Shown here: in pieces, positions 8,583 through 17,126 of the stretch
Position numbering within the stretch: the first letter of the stretch is position 1
How the letters are laid out: every line of letters begins with the position of its first letter
Source: Barnesiella propionica
GTDB lineage: Bacteria; Bacteroidota; Bacteroidia; Bacteroidales; Barnesiellaceae
Direction of reading: 5' to 3'
DNA: 64,000 bases
Assembly (NCBI RefSeq): GCF_025567045.1
Contig: NZ_JAOQJK010000007.1
Coordinates: 62,001 to 126,000 of the forward strand
Notes under the pieces: generated by a model
Told to the model about the DNA's origin: nothing
What the model saw: the letters and a program-made list of their open reading frames with translations, nothing else
Databases searched by the model: none
Made by a program: the position numbers and the translations under genes

Positions 8583-9512
8583 TTATTTAACCGGAGAAGA
8601 AGCTAACTGTTTTTCTTTCAGGTATAGCTGAAAAGAATTAATGCTATTTTGCCATACTATATAAGAGGCCGGTCCTATGGATGCAGCCGGATTTAAATAA
8701 GTGAGTGCCATCCATATTGCTAATACTGTATTTTTTTGTCCTAACCCTTGCGCTCCTGCTATCTTTTCGTCGTAATGTTTTCCTACCCGGCGCCCTATAT
8801 AAAATTGGGCGATACATACAATAAATGATATGACGGCTATTGCTATTTCTTCGGGAATGCTGGAGACCGGCTGCCGCATAATAAATGTGACAGCTCTTCC
8901 GACAACAATAAAAAGAGAGAGAGACCATAGGTAAAATGAAATGTTCTGACGGGATTTGAGCTGATAGTGTAGCCGTGGGAAGAATTTATTTAATACTAAA
9001 GAGATAATGAAAGGCAGTATAAGTAATGGAAGTACCTCCTGACAGATGATAAGGAAAGAGTCTGTAAAAGCTATTTCGGCATGTTCGCCAATGAATGAGA
9101 ATATAAACGGTGAAAGTATGGCAACGGACATATTGCTTATAAGGCTGTAGGTGACCAATGCCGATATGTTTCCTCCTAACATTCCTGCTATGACAGGTGC
9201 TGCGGTAGCCGTGGGACAAAAAACACATATGAAGGCACCTTCGGCAATGAGCGGGTCCCAGTTGTATAATGATCCGAAAACAATAAGGCTTCCTATTATC
9301 TGTATGGAGATTAGTGATAGCTGAAATCGTGTGATTTTTAATTCTTTAATGGATATCCTGCAATATGTAATCAGTAACATCACAAAAATGAGTATAGGGG
9401 CGAGAAAAGCGATAGCGTTTATAAATTCATGAAAGAGACATCCTGAAAGCATGGCGATAGGAAGCACCCATATCTTTAGTTTTTGCAGCATGATTGTAAT
9501 AATTAATGCCAT
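8583..9512 (-). CDS. BASS-type (bile acid:sodium symporter-like) membrane transporter
   Basis: This 309-residue, very hydrophobic protein has about nine or ten membrane segments. The stretch VFCPTATAAPVIAGMLGG near residues 95-112 resembles the conserved crossover region of the bile acid/sodium symporter (BASS) superfamily. Members move organic anions, arsenite or pantoate-like substrates, so the substrate cannot be named here. It stands alone, with 165 bp to the histone-like gene. ATG start; length is normal for the family. Confidence 0.7.
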   Translation of the reverse strand: MALIITIMLQKLKIWVLPIAMLSGCLFHEFINAIAFLAPILIFVMLLITYCRISIKELKITRFQLSLISIQIIGSLIVFGSLYNWDPLIAEGAFICVFCPTATAAPVIAGMLGGNISALVTYSLISNMSVAILSPFIFSFIGEHAEIAFTDSFLIICQEVLPLLILPFIISLVLNKFFPRLHYQLKSRQNISFYLWSLSLFIVVGRAVTFIMRQPVSSIPEEIAIAVISFIVCIAQFYIGRRVGKHYDEKIAGAQGLGQKNTVLAIWMALTYLNPAASIGPASYIVWQNSINSFQLYLKEKQLASSPVK

Positions 9513-9849
9513 GCAAAGTAATGGCTAATAGATGAATAATCAAAAGATATCGTACAATATTTTTGGTTCTTTATCCAGGCTCAGATGTTAGCAATATATT
9601 CCTATACCCTGTTTCAGAATATTTTATTGGAGTTGGCGAAGTGTCTGTCGCCTTCGTTAATGATTATTGTGCCTGCATTGAAGAGAACTGGAATTTGTGC
9701 AAAATAAATTTAGAAAATGCCCGCTCAGACTTCTTTATTAATCTTTTTCCGTATTAAGTTGTTATGTATACATATTACTTATAATCATTAAAAAAGTAGG
9801 AGTCGCAGCCTTTAGACAGGTATGTGCCCAAGTTTATTTGTTTTGAGAT
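9513..9849. other. intergenic region, no supported gene
   Basis: These 337 bp lie between the divergently oriented BASS gene and a small membrane-peptide gene. The only longer frame (9563-9757, plus) begins at TTG, has low-complexity codon use and no recognisable features, so it is not called. No clear hairpin or full promoter is seen. Confidence 0.4.
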
Positions 9850-10011
9850 ATGGAGAGTTTAAGAAGGAAATTTTCACCTAGGGTTGAAGGCGGATTCCGG
9901 AATCCGGAATATGATAAGTTGCAAAGAATAATAGGTATAATAGTATTTATACTTATCGGTGTTGTTTTCTTTGTGTTATTGATAATGGCTTTTGGTAATA
10001 ATAATTTTTAA
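9850..10011 (+). CDS. small single-pass membrane protein (53 residues)
   Basis: A short frame encodes a basic N-terminus (MESLRRKFSPRVEGGF), a polar linker with NPEYDKLQ, and one strong membrane helix (about residues 27-48), ending in GNNNF. Its tidy layout and the perfect 19-bp terminator hairpin 40 bp downstream support a real gene. It is not similar to anything I can name. The topology suggests the N-terminus is inside by the positive-inside rule. Confidence 0.5.
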   Translation: MESLRRKFSPRVEGGFRNPEYDKLQRIIGIIVFILIGVVFFVLLIMAFGNNNF

Positions 10012-10050
10012 ATGAAAAATGGACTTATTGTTGTATATGGATATTGATAA

Positions 10051-10093
10051 TTGTAAATAAGCACAGATATTTTTTATCTGTGCTTATTTACAA
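10051..10093. terminator. perfect 19-bp bidirectional terminator
   Basis: The arm at 10051-10069 (starting TTGTAAATAAGCACAG) is exactly complementary to 10075-10093, with a five-T loop. It lies between the converging small membrane-protein gene and the secreted EEP-fold enzyme gene. The flanks are A/T-rich, but there is no long T-run. Confidence 0.6.
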
Positions 10094-10115
10094 TATAGGT
10101 TAGTTGCTTTGTAAT

Positions 10116-11165
10116 TTATTGGTTTACCTCTTTTGCCAGATATATGATTGTTGGGAAATGGTCGCTATATCCGTTCAAATAAACTCCGCCGGCATGGGTA
10201 CGCTTTGGATATCCCTTATATTTCCCTTCTGTTTGTTTCAGGAAATCTTTATTGAAAACTTCGGCTTTGAAGAATTTGAGAGTCGAACGGTCTTTACCCA
10301 ATAGATTGGGGGTTATAATTATCTGGTCGAAAAGATTCCATTGACCATTATATGCTAATGTACCGATACCTTTACTGAATATAGGCCACATTGTATTATA
10401 AAGGCTATTGGTTTCTATTGCTTCTTCCTGGTTTTTTTTAGCACCGAGAATTACTTTACAACTGCGGTTAGTGGGATCGTCGTTCAAATCTCCCATGATT
10501 ATAACTTTGGAATTCGGATTTAAAGCCAGTATGGAATCTGTTAAATGCTTGGAAAGAGCCGCCGCGGCTTCCCGTCGGGGACTGGATTGTTTTTCTCCTC
10601 CCAGGCGCGAAGGCCAGTGGTTCACGATTACATGTACGGGTTCGCCGGCTAAATGTCCGCTTACTACAAGCTGATCACGAGTAAGCATATTCGGGAATTC
10701 GGGTACGTATAGTCTGACACTGGTAGATGTATCTACCCGGAACTGGTTCTTGTCGTAAAGAAGCCCCACGTCAACACCCCGCCTGTCGGGTGAATCGTAA
10801 TGTACGATCCCGTAATTCCGGTTGGCAAGTTCTCCTGTTTTGATCAGATCTTCAAGGACCGTGCGGTTCTCTATTTCAGAAACTCCTATAATGGCAGGAC
10901 CTTGCGGGCAGTATTTGTCTGTCGCTAATTTGCTGATAGCGTAGGCGAGATTGTGTAGTTTATTATTATATTTCATAGTGCCCCATTTCATAGAACCGGC
11001 TGGGGTAAATTCTATGTCGTTTACTTCCGGTTGATGGATTGTGTCGAATAAATTCTCCAAGTTGTAAAATGCAACCGCATATACGGCTACTGGTTTACCT
11101 TGTGCATATACTGTCGTTATACCGATTAATAGCGACATAATAAGTAAAGATGCAACTTTTCTCAT
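10116..11165 (-). CDS. secreted endonuclease/exonuclease/phosphatase-family enzyme
   Basis: This 349-residue protein has a signal peptide (about residues 1-21, ending VYAQG) and one EEP domain, the DNase I-like metal-dependent phosphodiesterase fold. Visible catalytic motifs are NLENLF near 35 (metal-binding Glu), the SEIENRTVL segment, NHWPSR, GDLNDDP and a C-terminal YSDHFP with the catalytic His. All the usual residues are present. It would cut nucleic acids or phosphodiesters outside the cytoplasm. It is divergent from the TonB receptor locus, whose DUF5689 and endonuclease I genes suggest a shared nucleic-acid theme. Substrate is inferred, not shown. Confidence 0.85.
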   Translation of the reverse strand: MRKVASLLIMSLLIGITTVYAQGKPVAVYAVAFYNLENLFDTIHQPEVNDIEFTPAGSMKWGTMKYNNKLHNLAYAISKLATDKYCPQGPAIIGVSEIENRTVLEDLIKTGELANRNYGIVHYDSPDRRGVDVGLLYDKNQFRVDTSTSVRLYVPEFPNMLTRDQLVVSGHLAGEPVHVIVNHWPSRLGGEKQSSPRREAAAALSKHLTDSILALNPNSKVIIMGDLNDDPTNRSCKVILGAKKNQEEAIETNSLYNTMWPIFSKGIGTLAYNGQWNLFDQIIITPNLLGKDRSTLKFFKAEVFNKDFLKQTEGKYKGYPKRTHAGGVYLNGYSDHFPTIIYLAKEVNQ

Positions 11166-11578
11166 AGTTCTGAAAGTTTAGTATGGGTTAGATTGTTTAT
11201 TTCTCATTTTTTTCTGGAAATAGGGATGCAAGATACTTCATATCTTACAAAAAAACGAAAAAAAATGGAAATAAAATCGTGCAGTAGGGTAATTTTCAAT
11301 TTTTTGTTGTTATTTTGTTACATAACCGATTGTGTAAAATATTGTTATATAGATAAATAATTAAAAGTTGTTATTAAATATACGAGGCCTTAATTTATTC
11401 TTGACCATGAATGCTTCTATAAATTAATGATTCCGTGTAAAATATTCATAGAAATGTAGTTTGATAAATCAAAAAAAATATATTAATTTGCAAATTCCTT
11501 TTCACTTTTGTTAGTGAAACAGGAGTATTTAAAAAAGGGATTTATATTTTAATATCAACTTAACTAAACCTTTAATTT
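11166..11578. other. divergent intergenic region
   Basis: This 413-bp, very A/T-rich stretch separates the EEP-fold enzyme gene from the TonB receptor gene. It contains the receptor promoter at 11460-11490. I see no small gene and no strong hairpin in the rest. No clear promoter for the minus-strand gene was found. Confidence 0.5.
11460..11490 (+). promoter_or_regulatory. Bacteroidetes-type promoter of the TonB receptor gene
   Basis: TTTG (11460-11463) is followed after exactly 19 bp by TTAATTTG (11483-11490), one base off the TAnnTTTG consensus. It implies a leader of about 80 nt before the ATG at 11579. Confidence 0.5.
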
Positions 11579-14449
11579 ATGACTCGAAGATTTTGGCTGT
11601 TAATAATGCTCTTTGCTAGTATTTCCATGCTCGCTCAGACGGGAAATATCCGGGGCATTGTTATTGACTATGCTACCAATCGGCCCGTTGCTGATGTGAA
11701 AGTCTCAGTGAATACTAAGAAAGGTGCGGCTGTTACGAATGCTAACGGCGCATATGAACTAAAAAAAGTACCTGCGGGAGTGCGAGTAGTAGTGTTTACT
11801 GCTCCCGATTACAAACCGTTTTCTAAGGAAGTGAATGTTGTACAGGGGAATTCGGTTCTATTAAATGCTTCCTTGGAGAAGAAAGTGAATGTTATTGAAC
11901 AGTCCAAGGAAGATAACGTGTTACTTTTCGATGAGTCGGTTATTGATGACGAGGGTTCCACTTCGGGGCAATCGGCTTCTTATTTGGCCGGAGCTTCTGA
12001 TGATGTTTATTTGAACGCTGCCAGTTACTCATTCAGTCCTATGCGTTTCAATGTGCGCGGTTACGACCAGTCGGCTCAGGAAACCTATATCAACGGAGTT
12101 AATTTTAATGATCTCGAAAGAGGACGTTTCAATTATTCGAGTCTGGGAGGTTTGAACGATGCCATGAGGAATAAAGATGTTACCGAATCGCTGGTATTAC
12201 CGGGTTATGGTTTTGGTTCGTTGGGAGGTATGACGAATATAGATACCCGTGCTTCGGCTTATGCGGCCGGAACAAAAGTAAGTGCAGCTTATACCAATCG
12301 TGCGTATACGTTGCGCGGGCAGGCTACTTATGCTACCGGACTTATGGATAACGGTTGGGCCTTTACCGCTTCTACTGTTTATCGCTGGGCAAACGAAGGT
12401 ATTATAGACGGTACATTCTATAACTCCTGGGGATATTTCCTGAGCGCCGAGAAAAAAATAGACAATCATAGTTTCTCACTGACTACTTACGGAGCTCCGA
12501 CCAAGCGTGCACAACAAGGGGCTGTGGTACAGGAAATATATGATTATCGCGGAATTTATTATAATCCTTATTGGGGATATCAGGATGGCAAAAAGAGAAA
12601 TTCACGTATTGTACACAGCTATGATCCTACCGCTATATTTAACTGGGACTGGAAAATTGACGAAAAAAGTGATTTGAAGGCCGGTATAGCTTTCCATTAT
12701 AGCAATTACAGCAATTCGGCTTTGAATTTTTATAATGCACCGGATCCCCGTCCTGATTATTACAGGAATTTACCCAGTTTCCAAAAAACTTCCCAGCTGA
12801 ATGATGATGAACATATTAATTGGGATTTATTTGATGAGTTGAAAAAATCCTGGACAATGAATAATACGAATGTTACGCAATTGGACTGGAATTTTATGTA
12901 TGGCACCAATTATCTGAACAATTTGGCAAATCCTGGTTCCAGTTCCAGATATATGCTGGAGAGACGCCATAATAACCTGATGGAAATTCCTTTGAACGTG
13001 ACATACGATAACCAGTTGAACGAGTCGTTGAAGTTGATCGCCGGAGTTGAGGCTAAGTATTCTAAAGGGATGCATTATAAAACCGTAGATGATTTATTGG
13101 GGGGCGAGCAGTGGATAGACATAGACCAGTTTGCCGATCGTGATTTTACCGATAATCCGGTTATTATACAGAATGATGTGAGAAATCCGAATCGTGTGGT
13201 AAAAGACGGTGATAAGTTCGGTTATAATTATAACATATATGTAACGCGTGCATCTGCTTTTGCACAAAATGACTGGAAATGGTCTAAATTCGATTTGTCT
13301 TACGCCGTACGTTTGAGTTATACCCAATTCCAGCGTGAAGGTCTTATGGAGAATGGCCGCGCTACGGTTATCGGTGCGAAATCTTACGGCAGAGGAAAAA
13401 GTAATTATTTTGTCGATCCGAGTATTAAAGTGAATTTGGTGTGGAAAATAGACGGACGTAACCGGTTGTCATTGGACGGTTTGGCCGAAACACGCGCTCC
13501 GTTTGCCGGATATGCTTATGTTGCACCTCGTGTTAAAGATACCCAGATTAAGGGATTAACGAATGAAAAGATCTTCTCTTATGATTTGAATTACCAATTC
13601 AATACTTCTATTGTAAAAGGACGTGTCAGTGTATTCCAGACATTTACGCGTGATGGAATAGAAAGTACGGGATATTATAATGACGAGTTCCGTACGTTTG
13701 TAAACCATACTCTCAGTGATGTGAATAAACGTTATATGGGTGTTGAAGCCGGAGTCAGCGTAAAACTGAACAGCAGTTTCTCCGTATCGTTGGCCGGGAC
13801 TTATGGCGATTACCGTTATACCAATAATGCCAAGGGAGTGATGAGTGCAGAAAACGGTGTGAATCTTTTTACCGGAGAATTACCTGTCGCCGATGAAAAC
13901 GGAAATATAGAATCTACGGACCTCCGGGAAACGGTATATACGAAGAATCTGAAAGTAAGTAACGGACCACAATTGGCCGCTGCAATTACTATCGATTATT
14001 TCCATCCTAAGATGTGGTTTGCCGATGTAACGCTTTCTTATTTTGATAAGAATTATCTCGATTTTTCGCCTTCCCGTTTTACCCATATGAATATGTATGG
14101 AGGAAAATATAAAAATGAATTGGGAAAATATCAGCAATATGACGGATATACTCCTGAACAGAAAAAACTATTGGGAACCCAGGAAAAACTGAAAGGGGGC
14201 TTCTTGTTAGACGCTTCGTTGGGTAAACTTATTTATTTGAAAGGACGCAGCCAGCAATTGAATATAAATCTTAGTTTTAGCAATATCTTGAATAACAGGG
14301 ATATGGTAACAGGCGGATATCAGCAGGCTCGTCTTAGCCGGAATAATAAGAGTGCAACAAAGGCAATTGAGACTGTGGACAAATTCCCGAACCGTTATTA
14401 TTATGCGTGGGGATTCAATATGTTCCTGAATATAGGTTATAAATTCTAA
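11579..14449 (+). CDS. TonB-dependent outer-membrane receptor with carboxypeptidase-like regulatory domain
   Basis: This 956-residue outer-membrane protein has a signal peptide (about 1-19, ending MLAQ), then a carboxypeptidase-regulatory-like beta domain (about 22-100, with GNIRGIVIDYATNRPV). A plug domain follows (about 130-240, containing FNVRGYDQSAQETYINGVNF), then a long aromatic-rich beta-barrel ending in IGYKF, the usual outer-membrane C-terminal signature. It would use TonB energy to import a large substrate. The expected SusD partner is absent; instead DUF5689 and DUF6359-type lipoproteins follow. The substrate is unknown; neighbouring nucleases suggest nucleic-acid fragments. Confidence 0.9.
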   Translation: MTRRFWLLIMLFASISMLAQTGNIRGIVIDYATNRPVADVKVSVNTKKGAAVTNANGAYELKKVPAGVRVVVFTAPDYKPFSKEVNVVQGNSVLLNASLEKKVNVIEQSKEDNVLLFDESVIDDEGSTSGQSASYLAGASDDVYLNAASYSFSPMRFNVRGYDQSAQETYINGVNFNDLERGRFNYSSLGGLNDAMRNKDVTESLVLPGYGFGSLGGMTNIDTRASAYAAGTKVSAAYTNRAYTLRGQATYATGLMDNGWAFTASTVYRWANEGIIDGTFYNSWGYFLSAEKKIDNHSFSLTTYGAPTKRAQQGAVVQEIYDYRGIYYNPYWGYQDGKKRNSRIVHSYDPTAIFNWDWKIDEKSDLKAGIAFHYSNYSNSALNFYNAPDPRPDYYRNLPSFQKTSQLNDDEHINWDLFDELKKSWTMNNTNVTQLDWNFMYGTNYLNNLANPGSSSRYMLERRHNNLMEIPLNVTYDNQLNESLKLIAGVEAKYSKGMHYKTVDDLLGGEQWIDIDQFADRDFTDNPVIIQNDVRNPNRVVKDGDKFGYNYNIYVTRASAFAQNDWKWSKFDLSYAVRLSYTQFQREGLMENGRATVIGAKSYGRGKSNYFVDPSIKVNLVWKIDGRNRLSLDGLAETRAPFAGYAYVAPRVKDTQIKGLTNEKIFSYDLNYQFNTSIVKGRVSVFQTFTRDGIESTGYYNDEFRTFVNHTLSDVNKRYMGVEAGVSVKLNSSFSVSLAGTYGDYRYTNNAKGVMSAENGVNLFTGELPVADENGNIESTDLRETVYTKNLKVSNGPQLAAAITIDYFHPKMWFADVTLSYFDKNYLDFSPSRFTHMNMYGGKYKNELGKYQQYDGYTPEQKKLLGTQEKLKGGFLLDASLGKLIYLKGRSQQLNINLSFSNILNNRDMVTGGYQQARLSRNNKSATKAIETVDKFPNRYYYAWGFNMFLNIGYKF

Positions 14450-14476
14450 TCACGAACAAGTTAATATTTTAAGATT

Positions 14477-15424
14477 ATGAAATTAGCTAAATATACCGTA
14501 TGGGCTCTTGTGGGAATGGCTGTTCTTTTTACCAGTTGTGAAAAAACTTTTGATGCTGTTCCTCCTGAAATTGCTATTGTTCAGGAGACGGATCCTGAAG
14601 CTTGGCAAGAAACTATTTCTATACCTGATTTTAAGGACTCGTATGATAATGCTCAGGGTTTCTTTACCACTAATGTAGTCGAGGCTACTTATGAGCTGAT
14701 TATTAAAGGACGTGTGATTTCTTCCGATGTTGCGGGAAATATTTATAAATATATAGTATTGGAAACTTTGACTCCTAATGAGGAAGGATATAAAGAGGCT
14801 ATTAAAGTTTTGATAGATGCCGGTAGTCTTTCTGGTGTGTTTCCCGTGGGACAAGTAGTGGCTCTGAAATGTAATACATTATGTTTTGGCCGTTACGGCG
14901 ATTCTCCTCAGTTGGGAGTAAAAACTTATAATATTTCTAATAAACGGGAAGAACCGGGACGAATTCCCTGGTCTTTGGCTCCGATACGTATGCAGAGGAT
15001 AGGATTTCCGGATGCTTCAAAGGTTGTACCCCGGGAAATCACTATTCCGGAATTACTGGCTTCGGGACCTTCAATATATAACACTCTGGTACGAATTAAG
15101 GATGTCCATTTTACCGGAAAAGGTAGTGGCGGTGAAAATTTAAGTGCTAAAGACAAAATTTTTGCTCCGTCTACTTTTAATGGCACTTATAATGTGGGAT
15201 ATCCCCAGGCCCGTCAGATCGCCGATGCTGCTGGAAACGTGACCTATATCGCTACAAGTGAATATGCCCGTTTTGCAGAAGTCAAGTTGCCTGATCCTAA
15301 CAAGACAGGTGATATCGTGGCGATAGTAGGCTGGTATCGAAATAAGGATAGTGAACCCGGAGATTGGCAGCTTACTATACGTTCGCTGAACGATTTGTCC
15401 AATAGTTTCGGACTTTCAAAATAA
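14477..15424 (+). CDS. DUF5689-type lipoprotein
   Basis: This 315-residue predicted lipoprotein has a signal peptide with lipobox LFTSC, Cys21 being the acylated residue. The body, from about residue 45, resembles DUF5689: ISIPDFKDSY, then a segment KGRVISSDVAGNIYKYIVLE typical of OB-fold-like modules, and a C-terminal half with VRIKDVHFTGKG. Such domains occur in Bacteroidetes next to TonB receptors and secreted nucleases. It lies 27 bp after the receptor gene, so it is co-transcribed and probably acts as a surface partner of the receptor in place of SusD. That role is inferred. Confidence 0.75.
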   Translation: MKLAKYTVWALVGMAVLFTSCEKTFDAVPPEIAIVQETDPEAWQETISIPDFKDSYDNAQGFFTTNVVEATYELIIKGRVISSDVAGNIYKYIVLETLTPNEEGYKEAIKVLIDAGSLSGVFPVGQVVALKCNTLCFGRYGDSPQLGVKTYNISNKREEPGRIPWSLAPIRMQRIGFPDASKVVPREITIPELLASGPSIYNTLVRIKDVHFTGKGSGGENLSAKDKIFAPSTFNGTYNVGYPQARQIADAAGNVTYIATSEYARFAEVKLPDPNKTGDIVAIVGWYRNKDSEPGDWQLTIRSLNDLSNSFGLSK

Positions 15425-15454
15425 CATTACTAACACAGATATAAATAGTAAATT

Positions 15455-16963
15455 ATGAAAAAAATGAGAAAATTAGTTTGGATGCTTATGGCGGTCGCCG
15501 CTTTTGGCTTTACCGCTTGTAATAATGCGGATGACGAGCCTGATGGCAACGGTAATGGTAATGGTGGAGGCGGCGGTACCGAAATTCCTGAAGGAAACGG
15601 TACAGAAGCTTCTCCGTACAATGTAACACAAGCATTGGCTAAAAATAATAATGAAGAAGTTGCCTGGGTAAAAGGTTATATTGTAGGACAAGTTGCCGGT
15701 TCTAAACTGGCTGAAGATTCCGAGTTCAGTGCTCCTTTTCATGGTGCAACCTATGATGACGGTACTGTTGCCCGGGAAGGTACTAACCTGTTGATTGCAA
15801 ATGTGGCCAGTGAAGATAATGTAGCGGCCTGTGTGGTTGTTCAGTTGCCGGCAGGAGTTATCCGTCAAACTTTGGAATTGGTGAATCATCCTGATAATGA
15901 CGGTAAAGTTGTTGAATTGAAAGGTAAGCTGATGAAATATTTCGGTGCTTACGGTTTGAAAGAAGTCACAGCAGCTAAACTGGATGGAAAAGCTATTGAA
16001 GAAGGAAATCCCGGGCCTGGCGGAGACGCTAAAGGTAAAGGAACTAAAACAGATCCTTATAATATCGCAGGTGCTGTCGCTCAGAATAATAGCGGAGCTA
16101 AAGCATGGGTGAAAGCATTTATCGTAGGTCAGGTTGAAAATGGCGCAATGTCTATGGATGCCACGACCTGCCAGTTCGGAGATGCTATTGTACATTCTGA
16201 AACTGCCAATACTAACATATTGATCGCTGCTTCGGCTACCGAAACCGATTATACGAAATGTATGCCGGTTCAATTATTGGCAGGCGAAGTGCGTAATGCT
16301 TTGAGTGTTGCTAATAATGCTGCTAATGTCGGGAAAGAAGTTATGATTTATGGTTATTTATTGAAATATTTTGGTACAGCAGGTATTAAAAAAGAAGATG
16401 CCAATAAGCAAAATATCTTGATGGGTGCTATTCTTGACGGTAGAGAGATTGGTGATGTAAACGATAATCCGGATGATCCTACACCGGGTGGAGATGCTAT
16501 TTTCAGCGAAACTTTTGCTACCAGCTTGGGTGATTTCACGGTGCAAAATGTATCTGGTGTGCAAGAATGGGGTTGGGATTCCTATAAATATGCGATGATG
16601 AGCGGTTATGCCGACGGACAAAGTGTTGCTAATGAAGACTGGTTGATTTCTCCGGCTATTGATCTCACCGGAAAATCGAATGTGACCATTACTTTCGAAC
16701 ATACAGCTAATCCGTTGGCTGGTATGGCTGAAAACCAAACTCTTTGGTTCTCTTCTGACTATACCTCGGGTGCACCTGCTTCCGCTACATGGAAACAAGT
16801 TACTATCGCCAATTATCCGGCAGTAAAATGGGAGTGGACAAACTCAGGAAATCTGGCAGTTCCAGCTGAATTTATGACGGCCAATGTTCATTTTGCATTC
16901 AAATATGTTTCTACCAACACTACATCGGTTAAGTGGGAAATAAGAAATGTAGAAGTGAAATAA
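15455..16963 (+). CDS. lipoprotein with two DUF6359-type repeats and a choice-of-anchor J-like C-terminus
   Basis: This 502-residue lipoprotein has its lipobox at FTAC (Cys22), followed by an acidic, Gly/Asn-rich linker. Two related modules follow (about 48-175 and 193-330). Each begins with G-T-x2-(S/D)-P-Y-N and a run of A...NN, then AWVK.(Y/F)IVGQV, and ends in a KYFG...A(K/I)LDG pattern. The last 150 residues (from about 348) form a jelly-roll-like choice-of-anchor J region with FSETFATSLGDF and EDWLISPAIDLTG. It lies 30 bp after the DUF5689 gene. A surface-exposed ligand-binding role is likely; the ligand is unknown. Confidence 0.75.
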   Translation: MKKMRKLVWMLMAVAAFGFTACNNADDEPDGNGNGNGGGGGTEIPEGNGTEASPYNVTQALAKNNNEEVAWVKGYIVGQVAGSKLAEDSEFSAPFHGATYDDGTVAREGTNLLIANVASEDNVAACVVVQLPAGVIRQTLELVNHPDNDGKVVELKGKLMKYFGAYGLKEVTAAKLDGKAIEEGNPGPGGDAKGKGTKTDPYNIAGAVAQNNSGAKAWVKAFIVGQVENGAMSMDATTCQFGDAIVHSETANTNILIAASATETDYTKCMPVQLLAGEVRNALSVANNAANVGKEVMIYGYLLKYFGTAGIKKEDANKQNILMGAILDGREIGDVNDNPDDPTPGGDAIFSETFATSLGDFTVQNVSGVQEWGWDSYKYAMMSGYADGQSVANEDWLISPAIDLTGKSNVTITFEHTANPLAGMAENQTLWFSSDYTSGAPASATWKQVTIANYPAVKWEWTNSGNLAVPAEFMTANVHFAFKYVSTNTTSVKWEIRNVEVK

Positions 16964-16986
16964 GTATTTTTGGAATAAAATTCTTT

Positions 16987-17019
16987 AAAAGAGGAGCATC
17001 GATACGATGTTCCTCTTTT
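16987..17019 (+). terminator. intrinsic terminator after the DUF6359-type gene
   Basis: A 15-bp stem (16987-17001 with 17005-17019, one G-U pair, AAAAGAGGA...TCCTCTTTT) closes a three-base loop 24 bp past the stop. It separates the receptor operon from the endonuclease I gene. Confidence 0.75.
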
Positions 17020-17099
17020 GTTTTACCGATTTTGTGTTGATGGCTTATATATTTCGTTAAATATGAGTTTATTCATTTAATTTTTTCAGGTTAAGTTAT

Positions 17100-17107
17100 T
17101 ATCTTTG
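17100..17107 (+). promoter_or_regulatory. candidate -7 box of the endonuclease I gene
   Basis: TATCTTTG fits TAnnTTTG and lies 19 bp before the ATG at 17127. With the terminator just upstream, it suggests that the nuclease gene has its own promoter. No TTTG is found at 19 bp. Confidence 0.4.
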
Positions 17108-17126
17108 CTATATTCAAACATAATTA

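Noticed and set aside
9563..9757. 64-codon plus-strand frame
   Set aside because: It starts at TTG, has no recognisable domain, no promoter and no terminator, and lies in A/T-rich intergenic DNA.
10104..10304. Antisense frames inside the EEP enzyme and other genes
   Set aside because: They overlap strong coding sequence on the other strand and have no independent support.
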